Source of the DNA: Parapedobacter koreensis
Lineage (GTDB): Bacteria > Bacteroidota > Bacteroidia > Sphingobacteriales > Sphingobacteriaceae
Assembly (NCBI RefSeq): GCF_900109365.1
Contig: NZ_FNZR01000014.1
Coordinates: 1-64,000 of the forward strand
Direction of reading: 5' to 3'
Length of the DNA: 64,000 bases
The translations under genes and the position numbers were made by a program. Of this stretch, positions 37,089 through 44,909 are shown in pieces. The notes under the pieces are model-generated. The model had not been told where the DNA came from. It ran no database searches and worked only from the letters and a program-made list of their open reading frames with translations. Position 1 is the first letter of the stretch. Every line of letters begins with the position of its first letter.

Positions 37089-37174
37089 TGCGCGTAGTTG
37101 TCGATACCAATTGTCTACTCGCCTCAATACCGCCCCAAAGCGGGTATTATTGGCTCGCGGATACCGCACGGTAG
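37088..37174 (+). pseudogene. Truncated PIN-domain toxin
   Basis: A 28-codon frame, MRVVVDTNCLLASIPPQSGYYWLAD then TAR-stop. VVVDTNCL is the first strand and first catalytic Asp of a PIN nuclease. The rest of the domain (about 110 residues with the other acidic residues) is missing; the sequence continues directly into bases resembling the 3' end of pafA. It cannot be an active toxin. Confidence 0.65.
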
Positions 37175-37214
37175 TGGTGCTGTTGGATGAATAACAAGGT
37201 ATCAAAGGATACCA

Positions 37215-37252
37215 AAAAGGCCACGGGGCGTATAGCTCCCGTGGCCTTTTTT
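37215..37252 (+). terminator. Strong rho-independent terminator
   Basis: AAAAGGCCACGGG (37215-37227) pairs perfectly with CCCGTGGCCTTTT (37238-37250), followed by TT. The T- and A-runs make it effective from both directions, serving pafA or the antitoxin and the convergent small membrane genes. Confidence 0.85.
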
Positions 37253-37270
37253 GCTGCTTTCTGCGGCGCA

Positions 37271-37447
37271 TTACCTGCGGCGCCGGTGTAGGCGCTGCAA
37301 CAGGAGCGTCACGCTGAAGCTCACTACCGCACCGATGGCGGCGAGGATAGCTGTCTTGAGCACGTCGTGCATGCCCAATTGGCCTGCGATGCTCAGCAAG
37401 GTACCGCCTGTGGTGCCGATGCCGAGCTGTTGGTTAATCTTCATCAT
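37271..37447 (-). CDS. Small membrane protein, holin-like
   Basis: A 58-residue protein with one or two hydrophobic segments (TGGTLLSIAGQLG; LKTAILAAIGAVVSFSVTLLLQ) and a basic tail LHRRRR. Size, topology and tail resemble phage holins, but I cannot assign a family. It overlaps the upstream gene by 14 bases. Last gene of a DUF6266-DUF5675 cassette. Confidence 0.5.
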   Translation of the reverse strand: MMKINQQLGIGTTGGTLLSIAGQLGMHDVLKTAILAAIGAVVSFSVTLLLQRLHRRRR

Positions 37448-37664
37448 CGGCCGCTCCTTTCTTTGCGGCACTTTCCACCGCCTCCAGCACACCCAGTGCC
37501 AGTGCCATGTACTTGGCCACGGCTACCACTTTCAGTGGCAGCTTCAGCGGCGAGGCGATGATCAATTGGCTGGCTACGGCCAGCCCTTCTTTTATCCGGT
37601 CATATACCGTCGGCTTGCCCGCTGCGGGTACCTCCTCGGCTTTGTCGTCTATTTTTGTTTTCAT
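37434..37664 (-). CDS. Small amphipathic membrane-associated protein
   Basis: A 76-residue protein with a charged N-terminus, one long hydrophobic helix (about 28-63: LAVASQLIIASPLKLPLKVVAVAKYMALALGVLEAVE) and an acidic tail GAADDED. No known family. Coupled by overlap to the holin-like gene. Confidence 0.5.
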   Translation of the reverse strand: MKTKIDDKAEEVPAAGKPTVYDRIKEGLAVASQLIIASPLKLPLKVVAVAKYMALALGVLEAVESAAKKGAADDED

Positions 37665-37770
37665 TGTTTTTTTGTTTTTGTTTCAGCATTCCCAACCGCA
37701 CCTCCACTCGTTTTTAGGCCTATTGCTCCACAGCTGGATCCGGTGCGCTCCGCTTCCGTTTCCTAGGATG

Positions 37771-38045
37771 GGGCGCTGTTAGCAAGACCAACGAAACTGT
37801 AACGCTCGCTTCGCTCACGCCACTAGGTTTCTCTTGGGCTTGCTAAGCAGCTTGGGTGGGAATTAAAAAACCCTGCCCACCCCACCCCGGCTTTTACACC
37901 CGTTGCATAGTCCGGCCTTGGGTGCGGGCGCTGTTAGCAAGACCAACGAAACTGTAACGCTCGCTTCGCTCACGCCACTAGGTTTCTCTTGGGCTTGCTA
38001 AGCAGCTTGGGTGGGAATTAAAAAACCCTGCCCACCCCACCCCGG
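37771..38045. repeat. 155-base tandem repeat with hairpins
   Basis: Two 120-base copies (37771-37890 and 37926-38045) look identical or nearly so, at a 155-base period; the 35 bases after each are recognisably related but diverged. Each copy has an outer stem CTGTTAGCAAG / CTTGCTAAGCAG (37776-37786 with 37839-37850, and again 155 bases on) plus GAAAC/GTTTC, and a second hairpin GGGTGGG / CCCACCC. This gene-free stretch (37665-38119) holds nothing else. It resembles a REP/BIME or small non-autonomous element. Confidence 0.75.
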
Positions 38046-38119
38046 TTTTACGCCTGCTGCAGCGTCCAGCCTTGGAGGTCCAAGCGAAGCGACGGAGATC
38101 CCAGCTGGCGATCAGCAGG

Positions 38120-38569
38120 CTAAAACCAATTCTCCACCACCACCCTATTATTCCCCCTCTCAATCTCCCCCACCAGCAGCGGGTACACATAGCGGTAGGC
38201 TGCGGCTGAGTGCATCACCTGGTAGTCCCCATCCAGCAGCTGCCAGTAGGAGCCTGTGAGCGGGCAACCCGCCGTCTGCGTGTGGTAGTTGCCAATGTGG
38301 ATGAAGACCAACTGGTAATTCGGGATTTCCGTGATTTCCACCATGCCCCGGTGCATGTGCGGGTATTTCGGGCCGTAGCGGGCGTTCATGCCTGCGCCGT
38401 GGTTGAGCGAGAGGCCGTACTCCCCCTCGGGGATACAGGTGATGCCGGGTATCTTCTCCGGCCGGATGGCATCTTCCAGCAGGTAGCAGGCAAAGAGCCC
38501 GCCGATGTAGAGGTGGCTGAGGGTACTGTTTTTGCCCTGTGCCACGCGGATGATTCTGATGGGTTCCAT
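38120..38569 (-). CDS. DUF5675 protein, L,D-transpeptidase-like
   Basis: A 149-residue protein. The CIPEGEYGL motif and the IHIGN-x6-GCPL motif (His and Cys of a YkuD-like active site) fit DUF5675, often found near phage lysis genes. It probably acts on peptidoglycan or a related bond, but this is unproven. No signal peptide is visible. Start at 38569 gives MEPIRIIRVAQGKNSTLS, the usual family start. Between a DUF6266 gene and two small membrane genes. Confidence 0.65.
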   Translation of the reverse strand: MEPIRIIRVAQGKNSTLSHLYIGGLFACYLLEDAIRPEKIPGITCIPEGEYGLSLNHGAGMNARYGPKYPHMHRGMVEITEIPNYQLVFIHIGNYHTQTAGCPLTGSYWQLLDGDYQVMHSAAAYRYVYPLLVGEIERGNNRVVVENWF

Positions 38570-38685
38570 TTGTTCGTGATTTATTGATTTACGACATGCG
38601 GAATGCTGGATTCGCTTCCGCAGTGGAAAAAAGCAGCGGGGCTTTCCCCGCCCCGCTGCCAAGGGCCCGGTGGCCCGGAGAGCCG

Positions 38686-39417
38686 CTAAGGCTCGGTTTC
38701 CGTTCCTTCGGGCTCTTCCTCCCCGTCCGGTTCGGGCTCAGGTTCGGAGCCATCGCCCGCGAGTGTCACGGAGCCTACATACTGGCTTGCGGATACGTCC
38801 GTGCCGTCACGATGCTGTGCAAACACCCACACGTGCAGCTCGTGCCCGGCAAATACGGCGGGGAGTTCCAGCGCCAAGCCTTCATCTTGCCGGAATGCAC
38901 TGGTGTTGGTCGTGTATACGTCTTCCGTACGGTTGTAGAGCAGCACAAACACGCGATCGTCGTTGTGCACGCCCGGATCAGGCAGCAGCGGATTCGGCGG
39001 CGGGGTGCGGTCTACCCAGCCAAGGGTGAGCTGGTACGGCTGGTCGGAAGCCAGCGTGAGCCCCATGAGCTTCTCCATGCCGCCGTTGCTGATGGCCACC
39101 TGCGCGTAGTCGATCCCAAAATCCGGGTATTCGCCTACGATTGCATGGTTGATGAATTGGCGGATGCCCTGGTTGAAGCCCGTGTTGCGGCTGCGCACAC
39201 GATCCATGAAACCGATGCGGAGGATGGACTTCATGGGCCGCATGAAGCTTACCGCCATGCCGAAGCGCAGGCGCTGTGCCGCCTGCCGGGGCGAGTTGGA
39301 CTTATTTTTGAAACGCGAGAGACCGCGGATGTAGCCGATGCTGCGCCAGTTGGCGCCCACCACGCTGCCGGCCTTGCCGGAGAAAGAGCCGTTGAGGCCC
39401 TGGTTGTATGTTGCCAT
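38686..39417 (-). CDS. DUF6266 protein
   Basis: A 243-residue protein beginning MATYNQGLNGSFSGKAGSVVGANWRSIGYIRGLSR, the DUF6266 signature. The middle has beta character (NDDRVFVLLYNRTEDVY, HELHVWVFAQHRDG) and the C-terminus is a low-complexity acidic tail of Glu/Pro repeats. No signal peptide. The family is known only from Bacteroidota and its role is unknown. First gene of the cassette; its upstream region carries the short repeats at 39537. Confidence 0.7.
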   Translation of the reverse strand: MATYNQGLNGSFSGKAGSVVGANWRSIGYIRGLSRFKNKSNSPRQAAQRLRFGMAVSFMRPMKSILRIGFMDRVRSRNTGFNQGIRQFINHAIVGEYPDFGIDYAQVAISNGGMEKLMGLTLASDQPYQLTLGWVDRTPPPNPLLPDPGVHNDDRVFVLLYNRTEDVYTTNTSAFRQDEGLALELPAVFAGHELHVWVFAQHRDGTDVSASQYVGSVTLAGDGSEPEPEPDGEEEPEGTETEP

Positions 39418-39536
39418 AACGTTGAAAAATTTAAAAGTTTAAAAATCCTGTTCATTTACTCCGATACGTCTTTGTCACCGGTGATTGCGTATCCTGGCAG
39501 CAAACATAGGGCTACCCCCTGGGCAGGAAGACCAAC

Positions 39537-39576
39537 GATAGGAATTGATAGGAATTGGTAGGGACTGATAGGAAAT
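39537..39576. repeat. Four tandem 10-base units upstream of DUF6266
   Basis: GATAGGAATT, GATAGGAATT, GGTAGGGACT and GATAGGAAAT follow each other without gaps, 120 bases upstream of the DUF6266 start. Iteron-like. Confidence 0.6.
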
Positions 39577-39589
39577 GGGGGCACGTTCG

Positions 39590-39790
39590 CTGCTTCTCTG
39601 CTGCGTATCCGCTTGCGCTCCGCTCCGGCTGGATACCCGCTGCGCACCTGTGTATTGCCCGCTACGCTGTTTCTCCGCTATTTCTCCGCTTGTTGTCCGC
39701 TGCTTCTCCGCTCGTTCTTCGGTGCTCCTCCGCTGCTCCTCCGCTTGAGCAGCGGAGAAACAGCGGAGGAGCACCAACGGAAGTGCGGGG
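39590..39790. repeat. CTCCGCT-rich low-complexity region with a 55-base hairpin
   Basis: The motif CTCCGCT (AGCGGAG on the other strand) recurs many times. At 39721-39775 it forms a near-perfect inverted repeat: GGTGCTCCTCCGCTG pairs with CAGCGGAGGAGCACC, and CTCCGCT with AGCGGAG inside. Frames across it give Glu/Gln/Arg-rich repeats that look like by-products. Together with the iterons it fills the 460 bases between DUF6266 and the ATPase gene. Confidence 0.6.
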
Positions 39791-39877
39791 CAAGTATGGC
39801 TTAGGCAATAGCCGAGTACCCGGTAGGAGCGCAGATAAAACGGAAAGTCGTCGAAGGATGGGTGGGCCGGTTTTTAT

Positions 39878-41194
39878 TTAGGCCAATTGGAGCAATTTTT
39901 CCGTATAATCGACCATGAATAACGGGATGTTTAACATACCATTATCCATTTTTAGATTTCTTAGCGAATATCGAATTCGCACCGGAGGTTTATACTGTTC
40001 GTTGTAGATAGTGAGGCTTCGGCTCCTTACGTTTTCATCGGCCTTGACTTCAATGGGGATAATATCATTCTTTACCTGCAGCAAAAAATCGACCTCCGCT
40101 TGGTTGCCCGATGTCCAATACCGAGGCATGCCTTCAAAACAGGCCACAAGATGCTGCAACACGAAGTTTTCGGTCAGTGCCCCCTTGAATTCCGTAAAGA
40201 GGCGGTTGCCTTCTTTTACGGCGATGGGATCCAACAAGGCGAGGCGGCGCAAAAGCCCGACATCCAAGAGGTATGCTTTAAAGGCAGATAAGTCGTCATA
40301 AGCCGATAAAGGCAGGCCGGGTTTATTGTTCCTAAATATGCGATGGATAAGCCCGGCATGCGAAAGCCAAAGCAATGCATCCTCATAGTCTCTTGCCCTT
40401 GCCCCTTCACGCACCGTTTGATACAGAAATTTTTTATTGTCTCGTGCTAATTGCGACGGGATAGAAGACCAAATATATTGGATTTTCGGTATATCCTTGT
40501 TGTCTGCATGTTTCGAAAAATCGAGCGCATAAGCATTCAATATATCCTGCAATACCTGTTGTGTGGTTTGCACGTCTCCCGTTTCTACCAATGTTGCCAC
40601 CACCTCAGGCATGCCACCGGAAATAAAATATGTTTTCAGTTTGTCCACCAACGGATTGAAGAAAATATCGGGCAACGGCGCCAGCTGATCGATGCCATTC
40701 AGGTAGTCGAACAGTTGTGGGCTATCTATGGAGAGGAATTCGGCGAAACTGATCGGATTGACCTGCATGAAGGTCACTTTGCCCACAGGGAATGATTGTC
40801 CCTTTGACATCGCCACCCCCAATAGCGAGCCCGCGCTTGCCACGGCATATTCAGGGGCGTTTTCGCAAAAGTATTTGAGGGTATTCAATGCATCATTACA
40901 CTCCTGTATTTCGTCAAAAATTATCAGCGTTTTTTGAGGGACGATGGTTCTTCCGTGCACCAATGAAAGGTTTTGCACGATGCGTTGCACATCTTTCGTG
41001 TTCTCGAAAAACTGTTTAAGTTCGGGTTGTTCTTCAAAATTGAAATAGGCCACATCTTCAAATTCCGCTTTGCCCAATTGCTTTAATAACCAGGTTTTGC
41101 CTACTTGTCTTGCCCCCTGCAACACGAGCGGCTTGCGGTTTGGCGTGTTTCTCCATAATCCCAACTTTTGTTGGATGGTGCGTTGTATTTTCAT
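39878..41194 (-). CDS. DUF4143-type AAA ATPase
   Basis: A 438-residue protein with Walker A GARQVGKT (27-34) and Walker B LIIFDE (90-95), then the DUF4143 domain with a winged helix and a PD-(D/E)XK-like ending (VDFLLQVKNDIIPIEVKAD). These ATPases are abundant in Bacteroidota and often treated as mobile or defence-linked, but their role is not settled. Single gene, preceded by an 18-base inverted repeat. Confidence 0.85.
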   Translation of the reverse strand: MKIQRTIQQKLGLWRNTPNRKPLVLQGARQVGKTWLLKQLGKAEFEDVAYFNFEEQPELKQFFENTKDVQRIVQNLSLVHGRTIVPQKTLIIFDEIQECNDALNTLKYFCENAPEYAVASAGSLLGVAMSKGQSFPVGKVTFMQVNPISFAEFLSIDSPQLFDYLNGIDQLAPLPDIFFNPLVDKLKTYFISGGMPEVVATLVETGDVQTTQQVLQDILNAYALDFSKHADNKDIPKIQYIWSSIPSQLARDNKKFLYQTVREGARARDYEDALLWLSHAGLIHRIFRNNKPGLPLSAYDDLSAFKAYLLDVGLLRRLALLDPIAVKEGNRLFTEFKGALTENFVLQHLVACFEGMPRYWTSGNQAEVDFLLQVKNDIIPIEVKADENVRSRSLTIYNEQYKPPVRIRYSLRNLKMDNGMLNIPLFMVDYTEKLLQLA

Positions 41195-41208
41195 CTCCCT
41201 TAGATAAG

Positions 41209-41320
41209 TGCCAAAAATGTGATTTTTTTCACATAATCAATAGTTAATATGTGCAAATCTATAATTTTAGCCAATATTAACTGCCAAAAATGTGTATGAA
41301 ATCACATTTTTGGCAGTTAA
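41209..41320. repeat. Perfect 18-base inverted repeat and direct repeat before the ATPase
   Basis: TTAACTGCCAAAAATGTG (41277-41294) and its exact complement (41303-41320) flank an 8-base loop. TGCCAAAAATGTG also occurs at 41209-41221, just upstream of the ATPase start. Could be an operator set, a terminator of the HTH operon or a transposon end. Confidence 0.7.
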
Positions 41321-41352
41321 GTTGTGATTAGCAAATTCCCTTGCCAAGCCCT

Positions 41353-41673
41353 TTACCCCCTGTACCGGTACTTGCGCGCTTCCATCAGCTCGCGGATATC
41401 GCGCTTGTAGTAGCGGTGCTGCCCCTTGCCGCCACGGGGGTTGAGCTTGCCCTCCCTTACCCAGCGGTAGTAGGTGGCCTCGCCGATGCCGAGGTAGTCT
41501 TTCACCTGCTGCTTATCGAGGTAGTCTTCCAGTTCATCGGCTGATGTATCAGCACCGGGCTGCAGTACAACGCGGCAAAGCCGATGATCGGCCTCCTGTA
41601 GCGCTACCAGTTTTTCCAGCAGCCGGTGCATGTCTTGCACGGTAATGCGGAGCTGGTGGATATCATTTTTCAT
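41353..41673 (-). CDS. Helix-turn-helix DNA-binding protein (excisionase-like)
   Basis: A 106-residue protein: N-terminal coiled-coil (1-35), then a MerR/excisionase-type helix-turn-helix, LDKQQVKDYLGIGEATYYRWVREGKLNPRGGKGQHRYYKRDIRELME. Its start overlaps the stop of the LytTR regulator gene (ATGA), so it is the last gene of a regulatory operon. Confidence 0.78.
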   Translation of the reverse strand: MKNDIHQLRITVQDMHRLLEKLVALQEADHRLCRVVLQPGADTSADELEDYLDKQQVKDYLGIGEATYYRWVREGKLNPRGGKGQHRYYKRDIRELMEARKYRYRG

Positions 41674-42407
41674 GACCCACCGCTTAATTTCAGCAATTTA
41701 GCGCGGTTGGCTTGCGTGATGCTGATGAGCTTACCCTTTGGCAGGCTAAGCATCAGATGACCACTGCTGCGTATTTCCGATATCCGATCCAGCGCTACTA
41801 TATAGCTTTTGTTCGTTTGGAAAAACTGTTTTTTGGGGAGATGTTCTGCCACACTCCCAAAAGACTGCTTAGCCAAGACGGTGATTTCTCCACCGGTTTT
41901 TGGATCCACCAGTGACACGTTGCAATAGTGGTCTACAGCACGCACATAGTTGATGTCTGCTACATCGATAAATTTGCGGATTCCGTTACCGACTTTTACA
42001 TTCAGGTAATCCTGATATACCTCCGGATCTTCCTCGCTCACGCGGCCAAGCCGCCGTTTCGCCAATTGAACGGCTTTCACCAGTCTGTCGAACGGGATAG
42101 GCTTCATCAAATAGTCTACGACCTCCTGTTCAAAACCCTGAGCCATAAACTCCGAGTAAGCCGTACAGATGATGGTAACCGGCGGTTTGGGCAACAAGTG
42201 GAGTAGTTCCATCCCGTTCAGTCTCGGCATGTCAATATCAAGGAACAAAAAATCGACATCATGCTTGTCGAGAAAGGCTCTGCCAGCCTGCGCATCCGGA
42301 AAAATACCAGCAAGGTGGAGTTCGTCAAATTTGGCCAATTGTGTCTGCAACGCGGTCGCATCATTGAAATTGTCATCGATGATGACATACGTAAATAACG
42401 GTTTCAT
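41670..42407 (-). CDS. LytTR-type response regulator
   Basis: A 245-residue regulator with a receiver domain (D11-D12 and phospho-acceptor D57 in FLFLDIDMP; K102 near MKPI) and a C-terminal LytTR DNA-binding domain (YVRAVDHYCNVSLVD, FFQTNKSYIVALDRISEIRSSG). Its partner kinase is encoded 32 bases upstream on the same strand. Confidence 0.87.
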   Translation of the reverse strand: MKPLFTYVIIDDNFNDATALQTQLAKFDELHLAGIFPDAQAGRAFLDKHDVDFLFLDIDMPRLNGMELLHLLPKPPVTIICTAYSEFMAQGFEQEVVDYLMKPIPFDRLVKAVQLAKRRLGRVSEEDPEVYQDYLNVKVGNGIRKFIDVADINYVRAVDHYCNVSLVDPKTGGEITVLAKQSFGSVAEHLPKKQFFQTNKSYIVALDRISEIRSSGHLMLSLPKGKLISITQANRAKLLKLSGGS

Positions 42408-42439
42408 ATATGTGTAGTTTATGGTAATTAATTACTTAT

Positions 42440-43555
42440 TCAATAATGGATAACGATAGCTATCTCATACATCCGGCCTTCATTGACGATGGTTATTTCA
42501 TGCCGTGACGGCGCAAGGTAATCCAATTGCTGCCGGATGCTACGCAACCCAACCCCACTTTTGGGTGCAGCCAACACTTTTGCCGGATCCACACCATTCC
42601 GGCAGGTGATAGCGAGCATTTTTGCGGTACTGCTGAACGCCAGCGTGATGGGCTCATCGACACCAGATTGGTCGGCAAACTTAAATGCATTCTCCAGCAG
42701 CGTACTCATCAAAAAGGGCGGGATCTGCCGGGCAATCAGCGGGTGGCTGGGAAGGATGACCAAAGCGGGCTGGTTATTATTGATTGCTCCATTGAGCAGC
42801 TGCATCAATCTGACGAGGTGGAGCTCCGCTTGCAGGGTCACGAGATTGGCGTCCGGCCCGCCGTGTTGGTAGTAGTAGTTGAGCACCTCCAGATAAGCAT
42901 CGAATAGCTCCGTCACATCCAGTCCCCTACCGATCTTCTCCCGGAGGCTTGCCGTCACACTGTGCAGCCAATGGGATTTCAGCTGGCCCGAAGAAGCTGC
43001 AAAACGGAGCCGCTGGTTTTCTTGCGCTATCCCCCTGTGCTCCTTTTCGGCCGCCAGCGCACGCTCCGCCACCTCCTTGAGTTGCCGCTCTTTTTCAATG
43101 ATCTTCTCCTTTTCAGCCAGCAGCACGAGCTGCCGCGCTTTGTTTAGTTTCGCGAATTGATAGATCAGCACGGCCATCAAGGATTTTTCAAGGTAGGACG
43201 TCAGGTTACGGACGTACTTGCCGATGTGGAACTCCCGGCCTGTATGAAACAGCGCAATACCAACTCCCGGAAACCAAACGTAAATCAGCAGGTACACAAC
43301 CACATACCAGGCGATGATGAGCCCAAACAACTGCACCGCCAACAGCCTGACGCGACTGTAGGTGAAAAACCGGTTGCAAATCCCGTTCAACGAGTAAAAA
43401 ACGACGATGTTGATGCCTATCATCAACGTCAGGCCAGCCAGGTAAACGTCTTTATTTCCCAGCAGATTCATCCCGAATACCACAAGTGAATAGCCGACCA
43501 ACACATACAAGTGATAACGGAAGTGAAAGGAAACATTGGAAAAGGTAGTTTCCAT
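42440..43555 (-). CDS. LytS-like sensor histidine kinase, degenerate H-box
   Basis: A 371-residue kinase with four membrane helices (about 10-110), a coiled coil (130-190), then a kinase core. The usual L-x-x-QxNPHFLFN motif is replaced by LKSHWLHSVTASL; a His remains but the NPHF context is lost. The ATPase domain keeps LLENAFKFA and GVGLRSIRQQL. It may have lost or changed kinase activity. ATG at 43555 is used; the frame to 43609 would start at TTG inside the preceding gene. Confidence 0.78.
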   Translation of the reverse strand: METTFSNVSFHFRYHLYVLVGYSLVVFGMNLLGNKDVYLAGLTLMIGINIVVFYSLNGICNRFFTYSRVRLLAVQLFGLIIAWYVVVYLLIYVWFPGVGIALFHTGREFHIGKYVRNLTSYLEKSLMAVLIYQFAKLNKARQLVLLAEKEKIIEKERQLKEVAERALAAEKEHRGIAQENQRLRFAASSGQLKSHWLHSVTASLREKIGRGLDVTELFDAYLEVLNYYYQHGGPDANLVTLQAELHLVRLMQLLNGAINNNQPALVILPSHPLIARQIPPFLMSTLLENAFKFADQSGVDEPITLAFSSTAKMLAITCRNGVDPAKVLAAPKSGVGLRSIRQQLDYLAPSRHEITIVNEGRMYEIAIVIHY

Positions 43556-43569
43556 TAGGTAATGTTTAT

Positions 43570-43585
43570 GTTCACTTAGGTGAAC
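43570..43585. promoter_or_regulatory. Palindrome GTTCAC-N4-GTGAAC
   Basis: Perfect 6-4-6 palindrome in the 50 bases between the acyltransferase stop and the kinase start. A binding site for an operon regulator is the simplest reading. Confidence 0.45.
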
Positions 43586-43605
43586 AATTTTAACGAAAAA
43601 GCAGG

Positions 43606-44466
43606 TCAATCCCGCCCGTGTCCCAAAAAAGTTTCATGGAGGTAGTACCAATGATCCCATTGCCAAGGCTCCTCGCGGGCGATGGAGGCCAGATCTGCAT
43701 ACATGGCGGCAGTGACTTCCAGCGGTGTTTCGGATGGCATTGCGTCCTGCTGATGACCGTAAGATCGGCTATGCCACAGCGCTACCCCGCCCGCTTGCTC
43801 CCGTATGGCCAGCACGCCGTGAAAGGGTATCCCTGCCCGCCGGGCCAAGTGCGCTAAGCCGATACGCACATGCACATTTACCCCCAAAAAAGGCAGCTGA
43901 TGCACATGCTGCTGGCCGGCGGCCCCTCTATTCCCATCCAAATAGCCCACCACGGTGCGCCCATTTTTTACTGCCCGGAGGATGTGCAGGCCCGCCATCG
44001 GGTGATCTGCCGTGATCAATATACACTGCTTGCTATTGCCACCGATGGATAGGCCTTGTTGCATGAATGCCGTACCCTGCCGTTCTTTCACCGTGCTGGA
44101 TACCAGCAATGCTGTAGGCACGCCGCTTTGGGCCAGCAGGTAGTTGATCAGCCGGTAAGACCCTGTGTGGAACGTACCGATGATGGCCGGACGGTGCCGG
44201 AGGCTATCAAAATCAAGCACGCGCTCTCCACGCCAGTGCCACGGCACCACACCGTGGTGCACCTCATCGAGAAAACACAGCTGCCGGTTTGCGACCGCTT
44301 TCCGGAATAGGTGGAGGTGCCGTTGCAAGGGTATATCCGGCAAGGCAAGCCCCAGGTTGGTGGTGAATAATGCAAACTTGCGGTAGGCTGCCACGCTGGT
44401 GGTGACGGACAGTAATGAGGCTTCCTGCTCTATCTGCTGTTTTTCGTGTAAGTAGTTGTTGTACAT
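43606..44466 (-). CDS. LpxL/HtrB-like acyltransferase
   Basis: A 286-residue protein of the lysophospholipid/lipid A acyltransferase group. IIGTFHTGSYRLINYLLAQSG holds the H-x4-type catalytic region in modified form, followed by VVGYLDGNRG and FLGVNVHVRIGLAHLARRAGIPF, as in HtrB. It lacks the N-terminal membrane helix of true LpxL enzymes, so the acceptor may be something other than lipid A. It is transcribed with the kinase, LytTR regulator and HTH genes, and a short open frame lies upstream. Confidence 0.65.
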   Translation of the reverse strand: MYNNYLHEKQQIEQEASLLSVTTSVAAYRKFALFTTNLGLALPDIPLQRHLHLFRKAVANRQLCFLDEVHHGVVPWHWRGERVLDFDSLRHRPAIIGTFHTGSYRLINYLLAQSGVPTALLVSSTVKERQGTAFMQQGLSIGGNSKQCILITADHPMAGLHILRAVKNGRTVVGYLDGNRGAAGQQHVHQLPFLGVNVHVRIGLAHLARRAGIPFHGVLAIREQAGGVALWHSRSYGHQQDAMPSETPLEVTAAMYADLASIAREEPWQWDHWYYLHETFLGHGRD

Positions 44467-44500
44467 GGTTTATCATTGTTTTGAAAAAGGTTTTTAAAGC

Positions 44501-44521
44501 AAGCCGGGCAATGCCCGGCTT
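44501..44521 (-). terminator. Hairpin between the short frame and the acyltransferase gene
   Basis: AAGCCGGGC-AAT-GCCCGGCTT, a perfect 9-base stem. The following bases on the minus strand (GCTTTAAAAACC) are only moderately T-rich, so it may be an attenuator or processing site. Confidence 0.5.
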
Positions 44522-44526
44522 GACCA

Positions 44527-44721
44527 TCAGAGATAAATGTGCTCGCACTTATCATCTTCATCGAGGATAGGAAAAAGCAATTCGTATGCTTCGTTCAGTG
44601 ATGCTTCCATGATGGAAAGGTGTTTGAGGTTAGTCCTACTCTGTTTCTCAGGTTTTCGGAATCCCCTGTGGCTGGCGGCGCCGCCAACCGCGTTCGTATC
44701 GACATCGGCTAACTTCCGCAT
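44527..44721 (-). CDS. Hypothetical short peptide
   Basis: An open frame of 64 codons; an internal start at 44610 would give a 27-residue acidic peptide (MEASLNEAYELLFPILDED, then DKCEHIYL). It has one Cys and an acidic C-terminal part. I recognise no family and coding is uncertain. It is considered because it directly precedes the acyltransferase, separated by a hairpin. Confidence 0.3.
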   Translation of the reverse strand: MRKLADVDTNAVGGAASHRGFRKPEKQSRTNLKHLSIMEASLNEAYELLFPILDEDDKCEHIYL

Positions 44722-44768
44722 TCCTGTTGGTTCCTCCGCTCAAATCCGCGTGAAAACCGATTTCCTTG

Positions 44769-44828
44769 GCGTGAAAGGGGCAATTTGCTGCGTGACCGGA
44801 TTCACGCAGGCTATTGCACCTTTCACGC
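44769..44828. repeat. Long interrupted inverted repeat upstream of araC-like gene
   Basis: GCGTGAAAGG (44769-44778) pairs with CCTTTCACGC (44819-44828). Inside, GCAAT pairs with ATTGC and CTGCGTGA with TCACGCAG. More CGTGAAA half-sites lie on both sides. It is 82 bases before the AraC-type regulator. Confidence 0.65.
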
Positions 44829-44909
44829 AGGGAAAAACAGCTTTCACGTCATAAATGACGGTTTCGGCCACCTATCGCTTACGTTCGTAGGAGATAAATC
44901 CAAACAATT

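Noticed and set aside
39475-39777. 100-codon minus-strand frame rich in Glu, Gln and Arg
   Set aside because: It is the translation of the CTCCGCT repeats, with no start signals; treated as repeat DNA.
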